A DNA stretch of 64,000 nucleotides from positions 1,488,001-1,552,000 of the forward strand of contig CAWBXO010000001.1 in the NCBI GenBank assembly GCA_963792785.1, in the 5' to 3' direction. The position numbers were made by a program, and so were the translations under genes. The number at the start of each line of letters is the position of its first letter. Position 1 is the first letter of the stretch. Of the stretch, positions 24,045-32,826 are shown piece after piece. The notes below the pieces were generated by a model, which worked only from the letters and a program-made list of their open reading frames with translations, made no database searches and was not told the origin of the DNA. The stretch is from CAWIMX01 sp963792785 (GTDB lineage Bacteria > Acidobacteriota > Vicinamibacteria > Vicinamibacterales > CAVVIG01).

Positions 24045-25856
24045 ATGATCGAGCGGCTCAAAAGCCGAAAGGAATGGCGCTTTTTCGCCGTCCTTCCGCG
24101 CGCCGACGGCCCACTCGCCGCCGCCTGGTGGACGGGCCTTATCGTGCGGGGCCTGACGCCGGCGGTGTTCGCCGTCGCGATGGGCGTGCTGGTCGGCGCC
24201 GTGCAGCGCGGCGACCCCCTCGGCTGGCCGCTCGCCTTCGCCGGCGCCACGTTCCTGCTGATGCAGGTGATCAATCCGATTCACCAGGTGGTGAGCAACA
24301 ACCTCGGCGATCGGACGGCCGCGTTCCTCTACGACCGGCTCACCGCAGCGGCGATCACACCGCCCGGCATGGGACACCTCGAGGATCCGGAGCTCACGAA
24401 CGACCTCACGGTGGCGCGCGATTTCGACCTGGGCATGACCGGCCCGCCCCTGGCGATCGACGTCGACTTCATCGCCGGCAGCCTTGCGCAGATGGTCGGC
24501 GGCGTAGCGTGCGCGCTGCTCCTCTTCGGCTATGCGTGGTGGGCGCCGCTCCTGCTCGGCGGCGCGTGGCTCGCGACCCACTGGTTCCTGCGCGAGAGCG
24601 CCGTGTGGCACGACCGGCAGACGCCGGAGGTGCGCGCCGCCCAGCGCGACGCGGAGTACGCCTATCGCCTCGCCGTCGATCCCGCGCCGGCCAAGGAGCT
24701 CCGCGTCTTCGGCCTCTCGAAATGGACGCTCGACCGCTTCGTCGATCGGCGCACCACGCTCCACCGGCTGCAGTACCACGCCACACGGCTGCGCGAGCGG
24801 CCCGTCGTCTGGAGCCTCCTCGTCATCTCGGCGGCCAACATCGTCGTCTTCTGGGCGATCGCCGGATCGGCGATGGACGGGACGCTGACGTTGCAGCAGG
24901 TGGTCGTGTACGCGCAGGCGGGGATCGGTGCGTCGATGATCGCCTTCGGCGGCCTGAACTGGGCGCTCGACGGCGCCTCGGCGCCGGTGGACGCGGTGCT
25001 GCGCCTGGAGCCGGCGATGGCATCCCGGGGCGCGCTCGCGTCGGGCGGCCGCGACGCCGCCGGCCTGCCCGCGCGCGAGATCCGCTTCCGTGACGTCGGA
25101 TTCACGTATCCGTCGGCGCCGGCGGGTGCGCCGCCGGTGCTCGATCGCTTCGACCTCGCGATCCCCGCGGGCTCCTCGCTCGCCATCGTCGGCCAGAACG
25201 GCGCCGGCAAGACGACGCTGGCGAAGCTGCTGTGCCGGCTGTACGACCCGCAGGCGGGATCGATCGAGATCGACGGCATCGACCTGCGCGAATTCGACGT
25301 CGAGAGCTGGCGCCGGCGCGTGGCGGCCGTCTTCCAGGACTTCATCCGCTTCGAGCTGTCGCTGCGCGAGAACGTCGCGCCCGGGGGCGCGCCCGACGAG
25401 GCGGTCGTGGCGGCGCTCGAGGCCGCGGGCGCCTCGCGGCTCGCGGGCCTCGACACGATCCTCGCGCGCGGCTACGACGGCGGCACCGATCTCTCCGGCG
25501 GCCAGTGGCAGCGCGTGGCGCTCGCGCGCGCCCTCTGCGCCGTCAAGCTGGGCGCGGGGGTCGTGCTGCTCGACGAGCCGACGGCGCAGCTCGACGTGCG
25601 CGGCGAGGCGGAGATCTTCGAGCGCCTGCTGGCGGCCACGCGCGCGTGCACGACGATTCTGATCTCGCACCGCTTCTCCACGGTTCGTCACGCGGACCGG
25701 ATCTGCGTGGTCGAGCACGGCCGCGTGGTGGAGCTCGGGACGCACGACGAGCTGATGGCGCTGCGCGGGCGCTACCGGACGATGTTCGATCTGCAGGCTG
25801 AGCGGTTCGGCGGCGCCGAGGACGAGGAAGGGATGACATATGACGTCCTCGGCTGA
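24045..25856 (+). CDS. ABC exporter half-transporter, subunit A
   Basis: A 603-residue fusion of a six-helix membrane domain and a C-terminal ATPase. ATPase motifs: Walker A IVGQNGAGKTTLAKLL, Q-loop AAVFQDFIRFELSLRENVAP, signature DLSGGQWQRVALARAL, Walker B GVVLLDEPTAQLDVR and H-loop LISHRFSTVRHAD. All catalytic residues are canonical. It overlaps the following subunit gene by 17 bp, so the two probably form a heterodimeric exporter in the inner membrane. Substrate unknown; such pairs export peptides, lipids or drugs. Confidence 0.9.
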   Translation: MIERLKSRKEWRFFAVLPRADGPLAAAWWTGLIVRGLTPAVFAVAMGVLVGAVQRGDPLGWPLAFAGATFLLMQVINPIHQVVSNNLGDRTAAFLYDRLTAAAITPPGMGHLEDPELTNDLTVARDFDLGMTGPPLAIDVDFIAGSLAQMVGGVACALLLFGYAWWAPLLLGGAWLATHWFLRESAVWHDRQTPEVRAAQRDAEYAYRLAVDPAPAKELRVFGLSKWTLDRFVDRRTTLHRLQYHATRLRERPVVWSLLVISAANIVVFWAIAGSAMDGTLTLQQVVVYAQAGIGASMIAFGGLNWALDGASAPVDAVLRLEPAMASRGALASGGRDAAGLPAREIRFRDVGFTYPSAPAGAPPVLDRFDLAIPAGSSLAIVGQNGAGKTTLAKLLCRLYDPQAGSIEIDGIDLREFDVESWRRRVAAVFQDFIRFELSLRENVAPGGAPDEAVVAALEAAGASRLAGLDTILARGYDGGTDLSGGQWQRVALARALCAVKLGAGVVLLDEPTAQLDVRGEAEIFERLLAATRACTTILISHRFSTVRHADRICVVEHGRVVELGTHDELMALRGRYRTMFDLQAERFGGAEDEEGMTYDVLG

Positions 25857-27678
25857 GCAGGCGGCCCCGGCCGCGGCCGTCCCAATCGATCCGATTGGAC
25901 CGCTGCCGCCGGCGATCCGCTCGATGTGGCGGCTCTGCAAGCTGGGGTACCGGCACGAGCCGTGGCTGATGCTCGCGGCCTTCGCCACCTCGCAGCTCGC
26001 GGCGCTGCCCGACGCGCTGTTCGCGCTCGGTCTCGCGTGGCTCGGTGAGGCCGTGGTCGCGCGGGACGCGGGCGCGATTCGCTGGGCGGCCGTCCTGCTG
26101 GGAGTCCTGGCCGCCGCGACGTGGTTCATCGGCGTCACGGCGACGCGCGTCCAGCGGCGGTTCCGCGACAAGGTGACGATCGCGCTCGAAGCGCACGTGG
26201 CACGCCTGCAGGCCTCGATCCCGACCCTCGCGCATCACGAGCGGCCCGACTACCTCGATCGGCTCGCCATGCTGCGCGATCAGGTGTTCGTCCTCGATCA
26301 CATGTACCAGTCGGTGTTCGCGACGGTCGGCTGCCTGTTGCGCCTCGTCGTGACGATCGGCCTGCTGATGTCGGTGCATCCGGCCCTGATCCTGCTTGCC
26401 GTGTTCGCGCTGCCGACCGCCTACACGTCGACGTGGCGGCCCACGGCGGAGCGCGCGGCGCAGGAGCGCGGCGCGCAGCCGAACCGGCTCGCGCGGCACC
26501 TGTTCACGACGGCGACGACGGCGGCGCCGGGCAAGGAAGTGCGCGTGACCGGCATCGGCCCGCGCCTGATGCGGGATCGCCGCGAGGCGTGGGAGCGCGG
26601 CTACCGGCCCATCGGCGCCGTGCGCTGGGTGTCCGCGTGGTGGCACTGCGCGGCGTGGGCGATCTTCGGCGCCGGCTACGTCGGCGCGATCGTGTTCGTC
26701 GCGCGCATCGGCGCGCCCGCGGCCGGCGTGCTGCTCGTGCTCGCCGCCGGATCGCGCCTGTCGGCATACATCGGCCAGACGGTCACCGAGCTCGGGTTCC
26801 TGCGCGGCTTCTGGATGTACGGCTCGCAGCGCCTGGCCTGGCTCGAGGACTACGCGGCGTCGCTCGTCTCGCAGGAGGATCGCCCCGTTCCCTCGGCCAT
26901 CGCGCGCGGCATCCGCCTCGACCACGTGTCGTTCGCGTACCCGGGCACGTCACGTCTCGTGCTGGACGATGTCTCGCTGGAGCTGCCGGCGGGATCGGTC
27001 GTCGCGATCGTGGGCGAGAACGGCGCGGGCAAGTCGACGTTCGTCAAGCTGCTCGCCAAGATGTACGCGCCGACCGCCGGCGCGATCTACGTGGACGACG
27101 CGCCGCTTGCGCGCGTGCCGACCGCCGGCTGGCGCGAGCGCGTGGCCGGCGCGTTCCAGGACTTCTTCCGCTTCGAGTTCCGCGCGCGCCACACCGTCGG
27201 GCTCGGCGACCAGCCGCGCATGGACGACGAGTCCGCCGTGACCGGCGCGGTCGAGCGCGCGGGGGCGGCCGACGTGATCCAGAAATTCGGGACGGGCCTC
27301 GACACGCAGCTCGGGCCGACCTGGCCGGGCGGCGTGGAGGTATCGTTCGGCCAGTGGCAGAAGCTCGCGCTCGCGCGCGGCTTCATGCGCGGCGGCCCGC
27401 TGCTCGTGGCGCTCGACGAGCCGACGGCCGCGCTCGACGCGGAGACCGAGCACGCGCTCTTCGAGCGCTATGCGGCGGCGGCGCACGCACCGGGCGGCAA
27501 GGCCGACGGCCGGATCACGGTGCTCGTATCGCACCGGTTCTCCACCGTGCGCATGGCCGATCTGATCGTCGTGCTCGACGGCGCGAAGCTCGTCGAGATC
27601 GGGACGCACGAGGCCCTCATGGCGCACCGCGGTCAATACGCGGAGCTGTACTCCATCCAGGCCAGACAGTATCGGTGA
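25840..27678 (+). CDS. ABC exporter half-transporter, subunit B, with changed signature motif
   Basis: A 612-residue permease-ATPase fusion, partner of subunit A. Walker A is IVGENGAGKSTFVKLLAK, Walker B LLVALDEPTAALDAET, and the H-loop VLVSHRFSTVRMADL. The signature reads VSFGQWQKLALARG, so the Leu and the first Gly of LSGGQ are replaced. In a heterodimer this makes one of the two composite ATP sites non-canonical, as is common in asymmetric exporters. It ends about 40 nt before the kinase promoter. Confidence 0.9.
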   Translation: MTSSAEQAAPAAAVPIDPIGPLPPAIRSMWRLCKLGYRHEPWLMLAAFATSQLAALPDALFALGLAWLGEAVVARDAGAIRWAAVLLGVLAAATWFIGVTATRVQRRFRDKVTIALEAHVARLQASIPTLAHHERPDYLDRLAMLRDQVFVLDHMYQSVFATVGCLLRLVVTIGLLMSVHPALILLAVFALPTAYTSTWRPTAERAAQERGAQPNRLARHLFTTATTAAPGKEVRVTGIGPRLMRDRREAWERGYRPIGAVRWVSAWWHCAAWAIFGAGYVGAIVFVARIGAPAAGVLLVLAAGSRLSAYIGQTVTELGFLRGFWMYGSQRLAWLEDYAASLVSQEDRPVPSAIARGIRLDHVSFAYPGTSRLVLDDVSLELPAGSVVAIVGENGAGKSTFVKLLAKMYAPTAGAIYVDDAPLARVPTAGWRERVAGAFQDFFRFEFRARHTVGLGDQPRMDDESAVTGAVERAGAADVIQKFGTGLDTQLGPTWPGGVEVSFGQWQKLALARGFMRGGPLLVALDEPTAALDAETEHALFERYAAAAHAPGGKADGRITVLVSHRFSTVRMADLIVVLDGAKLVEIGTHEALMAHRGQYAELYSIQARQYR

Positions 27679-27701
27679 TCCCGGCGCCGCATCGCGCCGG
27701 T

Positions 27702-27729
27702 TTGACAACACCGCTCTGTTGGCGATAAT
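27702..27729 (+). promoter_or_regulatory. Sigma70-type promoter of the kinase operon
   Basis: TTGACA (27702-27707) and GATAAT (27724-27729) are separated by 16 nt and lie 49 nt upstream of the kinase ATG. This is the clearest housekeeping-type promoter seen in the window and supports the start at 27779. Confidence 0.62.
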
Positions 27730-27778
27730 CCAGCCTTCGGTCACGTCCCCTTGCAGCGTTGTTTCCGCCGGCACTGGC

Positions 27779-29785
27779 ATGATTGGACAGACGATCGCGC
27801 ACTACCGGGTCATCGAGCGTCTGGGGGCCGGTGGAATGGGTGTCGTGTACGCCGGTGAGGACCTCCGCCTCCAGCGCCGAGTCGCCTTGAAGTTCGTCCC
27901 CGCGGATCTCGCCAACGATCCTCACGCCCTCGACCGGCTGCGGGTCGAGGCCCGCGCCGCCTCGGCGCTGAATCACCCCAACATCTGCACCATCTACAGC
28001 GTCGAAGAGTTCGAGCAGCAGCCGTTCATCGTGATGGAGCTCTTGAAGGGCCGGCCGCTCACCGAGAAGCTGCACGACGGCCCGCTGAGGGTCTCGCAGA
28101 TTCTGGAGATCGGCATACAGGCCGCCGACGCCCTCGACGCGGCGCACGCCGGCGGCATCATTCACCGCGACATCAAGCCGGCGAACCTGTTTCTCACCGA
28201 CCGCGGCCAGCTGAAGATTCTCGACTTCGGCATCGCGAAGGTCACCGTGAAACTGGATCCGCTGATGACGAAGGCCGGCACGCTGCCGGCCACCGCGGTC
28301 CTGACGCCGGGCGGCGCGGCCATGGGCACGGTCGCCTACATGTCGCCCGAACAGGCCACGGGCGAGCCGCTCGACGGCCGCACCGACCTGTTCTCGCTCG
28401 GCGTCGTGCTCTACGAGTGCGCCACGGGGCGCCACCCGTTCGGCGGCAAGACCTCGGCCGTGATTCTGTCGTCCATTCTGAACAAGGCGCCCATCCCGCC
28501 GACCGCGCTGAACCCCGACCTGCCCCAGCGCCTGCAGGAAGTCATCTCGAACTGCCTCGAAAAGGATCCGGAATTGCGCTACCAGGCGGCGGCAGGCCTG
28601 CGCGCCGATCTCAAGCGTGTGAAGCGCGATCTCCAATCGGGTCAGTCCGGCACGGTCGCCCTGCCGAAACTGACCACACCGCTGGCCGCGGCAGAGGCGC
28701 CCGATGAAGCGAGCGCCCCGCCTGTCTTCGACCGCCGACCGCCCACGCCGGCCCCACGCGGCCGATCAGGCTCCCGCCTGATCGGCGTCGCCGCGGCCGT
28801 GGCGATCGTGTCGGCCGGCTCGTTTGCGGCGTGGCGGTGGCGAGCGGCTCCGGGCGTGCCTGCCGTGAGTCCTCGCGGGGCCGAGGCACCCGCCGTCGAT
28901 CCCGCGCTCGCGACGGCGCAGGCGGCCTTCGACCGCGGCGACTACCGGACGGCGCTCACCCAGGCGACATCGGTCCTGCAGCGATCGCCGGGCGATCCCG
29001 CGGCCGAACGTATCTGGGAAGACGCGCGCGCGGCCATTGGCGACCTGGAGGGAGCGTTGGCGGAGGCCGACCGGAGGCTGGCCGCCGGAGATGCGCCGGG
29101 GGCCGCGGCGGCCCTCGAGCGCGCGCGTCAGATCGATCCGACCGCGCCGAGACTGTCGGCCCTCTCGGCCCAGCTCGTTGAACTGAGGGACCGCGCGCGC
29201 ACGGCCACGGTCGCGCCGCGCCCCCCCTCGCCTCGGGCAACGTCGGCGCCGGCCCCAACGCCGGCGGCCGCCGACCGGGCTCCCGCGCAGGCGACCGAGC
29301 CGGCGGCCGCCCCGCCGCCAGTCGCGACCGACAGCCCGGGACCCGCGCCGGCCGCGCCGGTCCTCAGTCAGCCGCCCGTGGTCCCCGTCGAACCGGCCGG
29401 GCCGCCTGCCGTCGCACCCGAGCCCCCGCCCGCCGAGCCGGCCGCGCGCGCGGCGCCCGTGAACGCCGACGCGGCCATTCGACAGGTGGTGGCGACCTAC
29501 GCGCGGGCGATCGAGACGAAGGACGTCCAGTTGTTTCGTACCGTGAAGCCGAACCTCTCGGCCGAGGAAGAGCGCCGCCTCGTCGAGGGGTTCCGCGCCG
29601 TGTCGTCGCAGCGGGTGAACGCCACCGTGGTGTCGATCGACCGGAAGGACTCCCGCGCGACGGTCCGGCTCCGCCGTCGGGATACGATCACCAGCGGCAG
29701 CCGCACGCAGACGACCGACAGCGAACAGGTCCTGAGCCTCCTCCTGGTGCAGGGCGCCTGGGTCATCGAACGGATCGGAGAGTAG
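27779..29785 (+). CDS. Membrane serine/threonine protein kinase with periplasmic TPR and NTF2-like regions
   Basis: A 668-residue protein. Residues 1-270 are a Pkn2/PknB-type kinase: glycine loop RLGAGGMGVVYAGED, VALKFV Lys, HRDIKPANLFL catalytic loop, DFGIAK, and MSPEQATGEPLDGRTDLFSL. A Thr/Pro-rich juxtamembrane part leads to one membrane helix near residues 333-355. Outside are two or three TPR-like helices (AFDRGDYRTALTQATSVLQR), a long Pro/Ala linker (about 480-560) and a C-terminal NTF2-like domain (IRQVVATYARAIETKDVQLF). Catalytic residues are intact. The outer-membrane protein gene follows after 2 nt, so sensing or phosphorylation linked to envelope state is plausible. Confidence 0.9.
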   Translation: MIGQTIAHYRVIERLGAGGMGVVYAGEDLRLQRRVALKFVPADLANDPHALDRLRVEARAASALNHPNICTIYSVEEFEQQPFIVMELLKGRPLTEKLHDGPLRVSQILEIGIQAADALDAAHAGGIIHRDIKPANLFLTDRGQLKILDFGIAKVTVKLDPLMTKAGTLPATAVLTPGGAAMGTVAYMSPEQATGEPLDGRTDLFSLGVVLYECATGRHPFGGKTSAVILSSILNKAPIPPTALNPDLPQRLQEVISNCLEKDPELRYQAAAGLRADLKRVKRDLQSGQSGTVALPKLTTPLAAAEAPDEASAPPVFDRRPPTPAPRGRSGSRLIGVAAAVAIVSAGSFAAWRWRAAPGVPAVSPRGAEAPAVDPALATAQAAFDRGDYRTALTQATSVLQRSPGDPAAERIWEDARAAIGDLEGALAEADRRLAAGDAPGAAAALERARQIDPTAPRLSALSAQLVELRDRARTATVAPRPPSPRATSAPAPTPAAADRAPAQATEPAAAPPPVATDSPGPAPAAPVLSQPPVVPVEPAGPPAVAPEPPPAEPAARAAPVNADAAIRQVVATYARAIETKDVQLFRTVKPNLSAEEERRLVEGFRAVSSQRVNATVVSIDRKDSRATVRLRRRDTITSGSRTQTTDSEQVLSLLLVQGAWVIERIGE

Positions 29786-29787
29786 GC

Positions 29788-31125
29788 ATGGAACGCAGAA
29801 CGTCGCGCGCGGTCGTGTGGTCCCTCTGCCTGCTGACGCTCGGCACGCAAGCTCGAGCACAGGACGCGTACAACCTCTACACGCCGGCCACCCATCTGGC
29901 GACGCTGTTCACCGACTTGTACGGACCGAACGGACTCGTCGTGGACAGCCTCGCGACGCTGCCCGGGGAACAGCCGCACAGCGCGCATTTCAACAGCGAC
30001 TTCCAGTCCGACTTCAGCCAGTTCAGCACTGCGCTCGTGAACCAGCTCGTGACCGTGCCGCTGCCATCGCCGGCCTCCGGCTTCACCTATCGCTTCGACC
30101 CGAGCCTGGGCGTCTTCCAGCGAAGCACGGAGGGCTTCGGCCCCATTCTCGCCGAGCGCTCCGAGACGCTCGGCGCGGGCCGCGTGTCGTTCGGCTTCGC
30201 GTACCAGCGTTTTGGTTTCGACACGATCGAGGATCTCGATCTCCGGAAGGTGCCGGCCGTCTTTTCGCACGACAGCGCGCAACTGCGCGGCGGCCGCGAG
30301 GACGTCGTGACCACCGTCAATGCCATCGAAGCGCACGTGAACCAGCTCACGTCATTCGTGACCCTGGGTGTGACCGACCGTCTCGACGTGTCGATCGCCG
30401 TCCCGATCGTGACGACCGATCTCATGGTGGTGTCCCAGGCGACCATTCAGCGCCTCGGCACGACCAACCCGCTCACCCATTTCTTCCGTCTCCCGAACGG
30501 CGACGTCGGCAATCGCCGCGTGTTCACCGCCGCAGGAAGCGCGACGGGATTGGGGGACGTCACGCTTCGGCTGAAGGGCACGGCCTACCGCCGCGGCACC
30601 ACCGGGCTGGCCGCAGGCGTGGACGTCCGCCTGCCGGCGGGCGACGAAATGAATCTGCTCGGCACCGGCACCGTGGGCGTCAGCCCCTTCCTCATCTGGT
30701 CGGCGAGCTACCGGAACGTCTCGCCGCACATCAACGCGGGCTATACGTGGAACGGCTCGAGCGTCCTCTCGGGGAACCCCGCCACCGGGGAGTCGGCGGA
30801 CTTTCCAGACACGGTCAGCTACGCCGTGGGCGTGGATATGAACGCGAACCCCAGGCTCACGCTCGTGTTCGACGTGCTCGGCCGGTACCTCATCGACGCC
30901 GAGCGCCTCGTGCACCAGGACTTCCACGCGCTGGACGACAACCACTCGGTCTTTCCCAACATCACCTTCGGCCGCGACTCGTACAACACGATGTCGGGGG
31001 CCATTGGCCTGAAGACGAACCTGGTGCGAGAGTTGCTGCTCGACGTGAACCTGCTCGTCGCGCTCGACCGGCACGGGCTTCGCGACAAGATCACGCCGCT
31101 CGTCGGACTCGCCTACTCGTTCTGA
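29788..31125 (+). CDS. Outer-membrane beta-barrel (transporter/porin-like) protein in kinase operon
   Basis: A 445-residue secreted protein (signal peptide ending ARAQ). Repeated amphipathic strands and a final PLVGLAYSF ending in aromatic residues fit an outer-membrane barrel. Blocks such as NQLTSFVTLGVTDRLDVSIA and GLGDVTLRLKGTAYRRG resemble the Phenol_MetA_deg/transporter-like barrels. No plug or TonB box is visible. It begins 2 nt after the kinase stop, so it is co-transcribed and may be the kinase's functional partner. Confidence 0.75.
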   Translation: MERRTSRAVVWSLCLLTLGTQARAQDAYNLYTPATHLATLFTDLYGPNGLVVDSLATLPGEQPHSAHFNSDFQSDFSQFSTALVNQLVTVPLPSPASGFTYRFDPSLGVFQRSTEGFGPILAERSETLGAGRVSFGFAYQRFGFDTIEDLDLRKVPAVFSHDSAQLRGGREDVVTTVNAIEAHVNQLTSFVTLGVTDRLDVSIAVPIVTTDLMVVSQATIQRLGTTNPLTHFFRLPNGDVGNRRVFTAAGSATGLGDVTLRLKGTAYRRGTTGLAAGVDVRLPAGDEMNLLGTGTVGVSPFLIWSASYRNVSPHINAGYTWNGSSVLSGNPATGESADFPDTVSYAVGVDMNANPRLTLVFDVLGRYLIDAERLVHQDFHALDDNHSVFPNITFGRDSYNTMSGAIGLKTNLVRELLLDVNLLVALDRHGLRDKITPLVGLAYSF

Positions 31126-31142
31126 AGCGGCGCGCACACAGC

Positions 31143-32030
31143 ATGGCCCTGCACGACGCCCACTGCCATTTCTTCTCTGCACGCTTTTTCGCGGCGCTCG
31201 GGAAGGAACCGGGCCGGCCCGCCGCGGACGTGGCTCGCCAGCTCGGCTGGGATCTGCCCGACACGCCCGAAGGACTCGCGGATCGGTGGGCGCACGAGCT
31301 CGACGCGCACGGCGTCTCGCGAGCGTCGCTCATCGCGAGCATCCCGGGCGACGAGGAGTCGGTCGCCGTGGCGGTGGCCCGGCACCCCGGACGGTTCGTC
31401 GGATACTTCGTGGTCGACCCGCTGGCGCCCGACGCGATCGATCGGCTCGTGCGCGGGTTCACCGAGCTCGGGCTCCGGTGTGCCTGCCTCTTCCCCGCGA
31501 TGCACCGCTACCCGTTCGACCACGAGCGTGTCGTGAAGGTGTTCGAGACGGCCGCGACGCATCGCGGCGCGGTGTTCGCCCACTGCGGGTACCTGTCGAT
31601 CGAGGCCCGGACCAGGCTCGGCCTGCCGAGCGCGTTCGACCTCCGGCTCGGAGATCCGCTCGCGCTGGCGGCCATCGCCGCCCGATTCCCAGAGGTGCCG
31701 GTCATCGTGCCCCACTTCGGCGCCGGGTTCTTCCGGGAGGCCCTCATGGCCGCCGAGGCCTGCGGGTCGATTGCCTTCGACACGTCCAGCTCCAACGCCT
31801 GGATGAAGTACGTGCCGGGCCTGACGCTCGCCGAAGTCTTCCGCCGCGCGCTGGCCGTCGTCGGTCCGGGCCGCCTGCTGTTCGGGACCGATTCGTCGAA
31901 CTTTCCCAGAGGCTGGCGGCAGGTGGTGCACGCCGCCCAGTTGACAGCGCTCGACGAGCTGGGCGTCGAGCCCGAAGCACGGCGTCAGATCCTCGCCGGC
32001 AACTTCGAACGCCTGTGGGGCGAGCGCTGA
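31143..32030 (+). CDS. Amidohydrolase-2 family protein
   Basis: A 295-residue TIM-barrel protein of the amidohydrolase_2 family. It starts MALHDAHCHFF (the metal-binding HxH), has GAVFAHCGYLSIEAR, VIVPHFGAGFFREALMAAEA and ends in LLFGTDSSNFPRGWR (the metal-binding Asp). Members are decarboxylases or hydrolases for cyclic substrates; the substrate here is unknown. It lies 17 nt downstream of the outer-membrane protein and is probably the third gene of the operon. Length is normal. Confidence 0.85.
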   Translation: MALHDAHCHFFSARFFAALGKEPGRPAADVARQLGWDLPDTPEGLADRWAHELDAHGVSRASLIASIPGDEESVAVAVARHPGRFVGYFVVDPLAPDAIDRLVRGFTELGLRCACLFPAMHRYPFDHERVVKVFETAATHRGAVFAHCGYLSIEARTRLGLPSAFDLRLGDPLALAAIAARFPEVPVIVPHFGAGFFREALMAAEACGSIAFDTSSSNAWMKYVPGLTLAEVFRRALAVVGPGRLLFGTDSSNFPRGWRQVVHAAQLTALDELGVEPEARRQILAGNFERLWGER

Positions 32031-32042
32031 GGAGGCGGATGG

Positions 32043-32750
32043 ATGGCGCGCGCAGGTTCGGTCCTCCGATGGCTCGCCGCGGCGACCGGCCTCGCCGCCG
32101 GCGCGTACGCGACGTACGCCGGCGTCACGTGGCTGCGGTACGGCGAGGCCGGGCCGTCCTCCGACCCGGACGAAGACGATCCGCTCCTCGATCGATTCAT
32201 GCCGCGCTACGAGATTGTCGAGCGGCATCACATCGCCGTCGCCGCCCCCGCCGGCGTCGTGCTCGGCGCCGCGCGCGAGGCCGACATGCAGGGCGCGTGG
32301 ATCGCGCGCGTCATCTTCCGCGCACGCGAGATCCTGCTCGGCACCTCGCCCGACGGGCGCGACCGTCCGACGGAACTGCTCGCGGAAGTGCAGGCGCTCG
32401 GATGGCGCGTGCTCGCCGAGACGCCGGGCCGCGAGCTGGTCGTCGGCGCCGTGACGAAGCCGTGGGAGGCGAACGTCACGTTCGAGGGGCTCGACCCCGA
32501 GGCGTTCGCGGCCTTCGACGCGCCCGGGTACGTGAAGATCGCGTGGACGCTGCGCGCCGATCGCGTGGACGACGCGCACGCGATCTTCCGCACCGAGACG
32601 CGCGCCCTGGCCACCGACGCCGCGGCCCGCGCCCGGTTCCGGCGCTACTGGGCGTGCCTCTCGCCGGGCATCATCCTGATCCGGATGATGCTGCTCGGGC
32701 CGGTGAAGGCCGACGCGGAGCGGCGCGCGCGCGGGGCCGACATTGCTTGA
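32043..32750 (+). CDS. SRPBCC-like protein with N-terminal anchor
   Basis: A 235-residue protein with a hydrophobic N-terminus (about residues 8-27) and an SRPBCC-like domain (FMPRYEIVERHHIAVAAPAG, RVIFRAREILLGTSPDGRD). Its C-terminal FRRYWACLSPGIILIRMM block matches that of the protein at 18492, so these are paralogues. Ligand unknown. It starts 12 nt after the amidohydrolase stop and probably belongs to the same operon. Confidence 0.68.
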   Translation: MARAGSVLRWLAAATGLAAGAYATYAGVTWLRYGEAGPSSDPDEDDPLLDRFMPRYEIVERHHIAVAAPAGVVLGAAREADMQGAWIARVIFRAREILLGTSPDGRDRPTELLAEVQALGWRVLAETPGRELVVGAVTKPWEANVTFEGLDPEAFAAFDAPGYVKIAWTLRADRVDDAHAIFRTETRALATDAAARARFRRYWACLSPGIILIRMMLLGPVKADAERRARGADIA

Positions 32751-32826
32751 AAAGCGCTCCCCGGTCGGATAGATTCCATCCTGGTTAGGCGTGGCCGATC
32801 CGGCCGCGCGAGCAGGAGGCTCCAAC

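Noticed and set aside
20234..24274. A 1,346-codon minus-strand open frame across the ABC permease, PspC and ADOP genes
   Set aside because: Its codons lie antisense to or out of frame with genes that have clear families, and its product is Arg/Gly/Ala-rich without motifs. Long chance frames are expected at this GC content.
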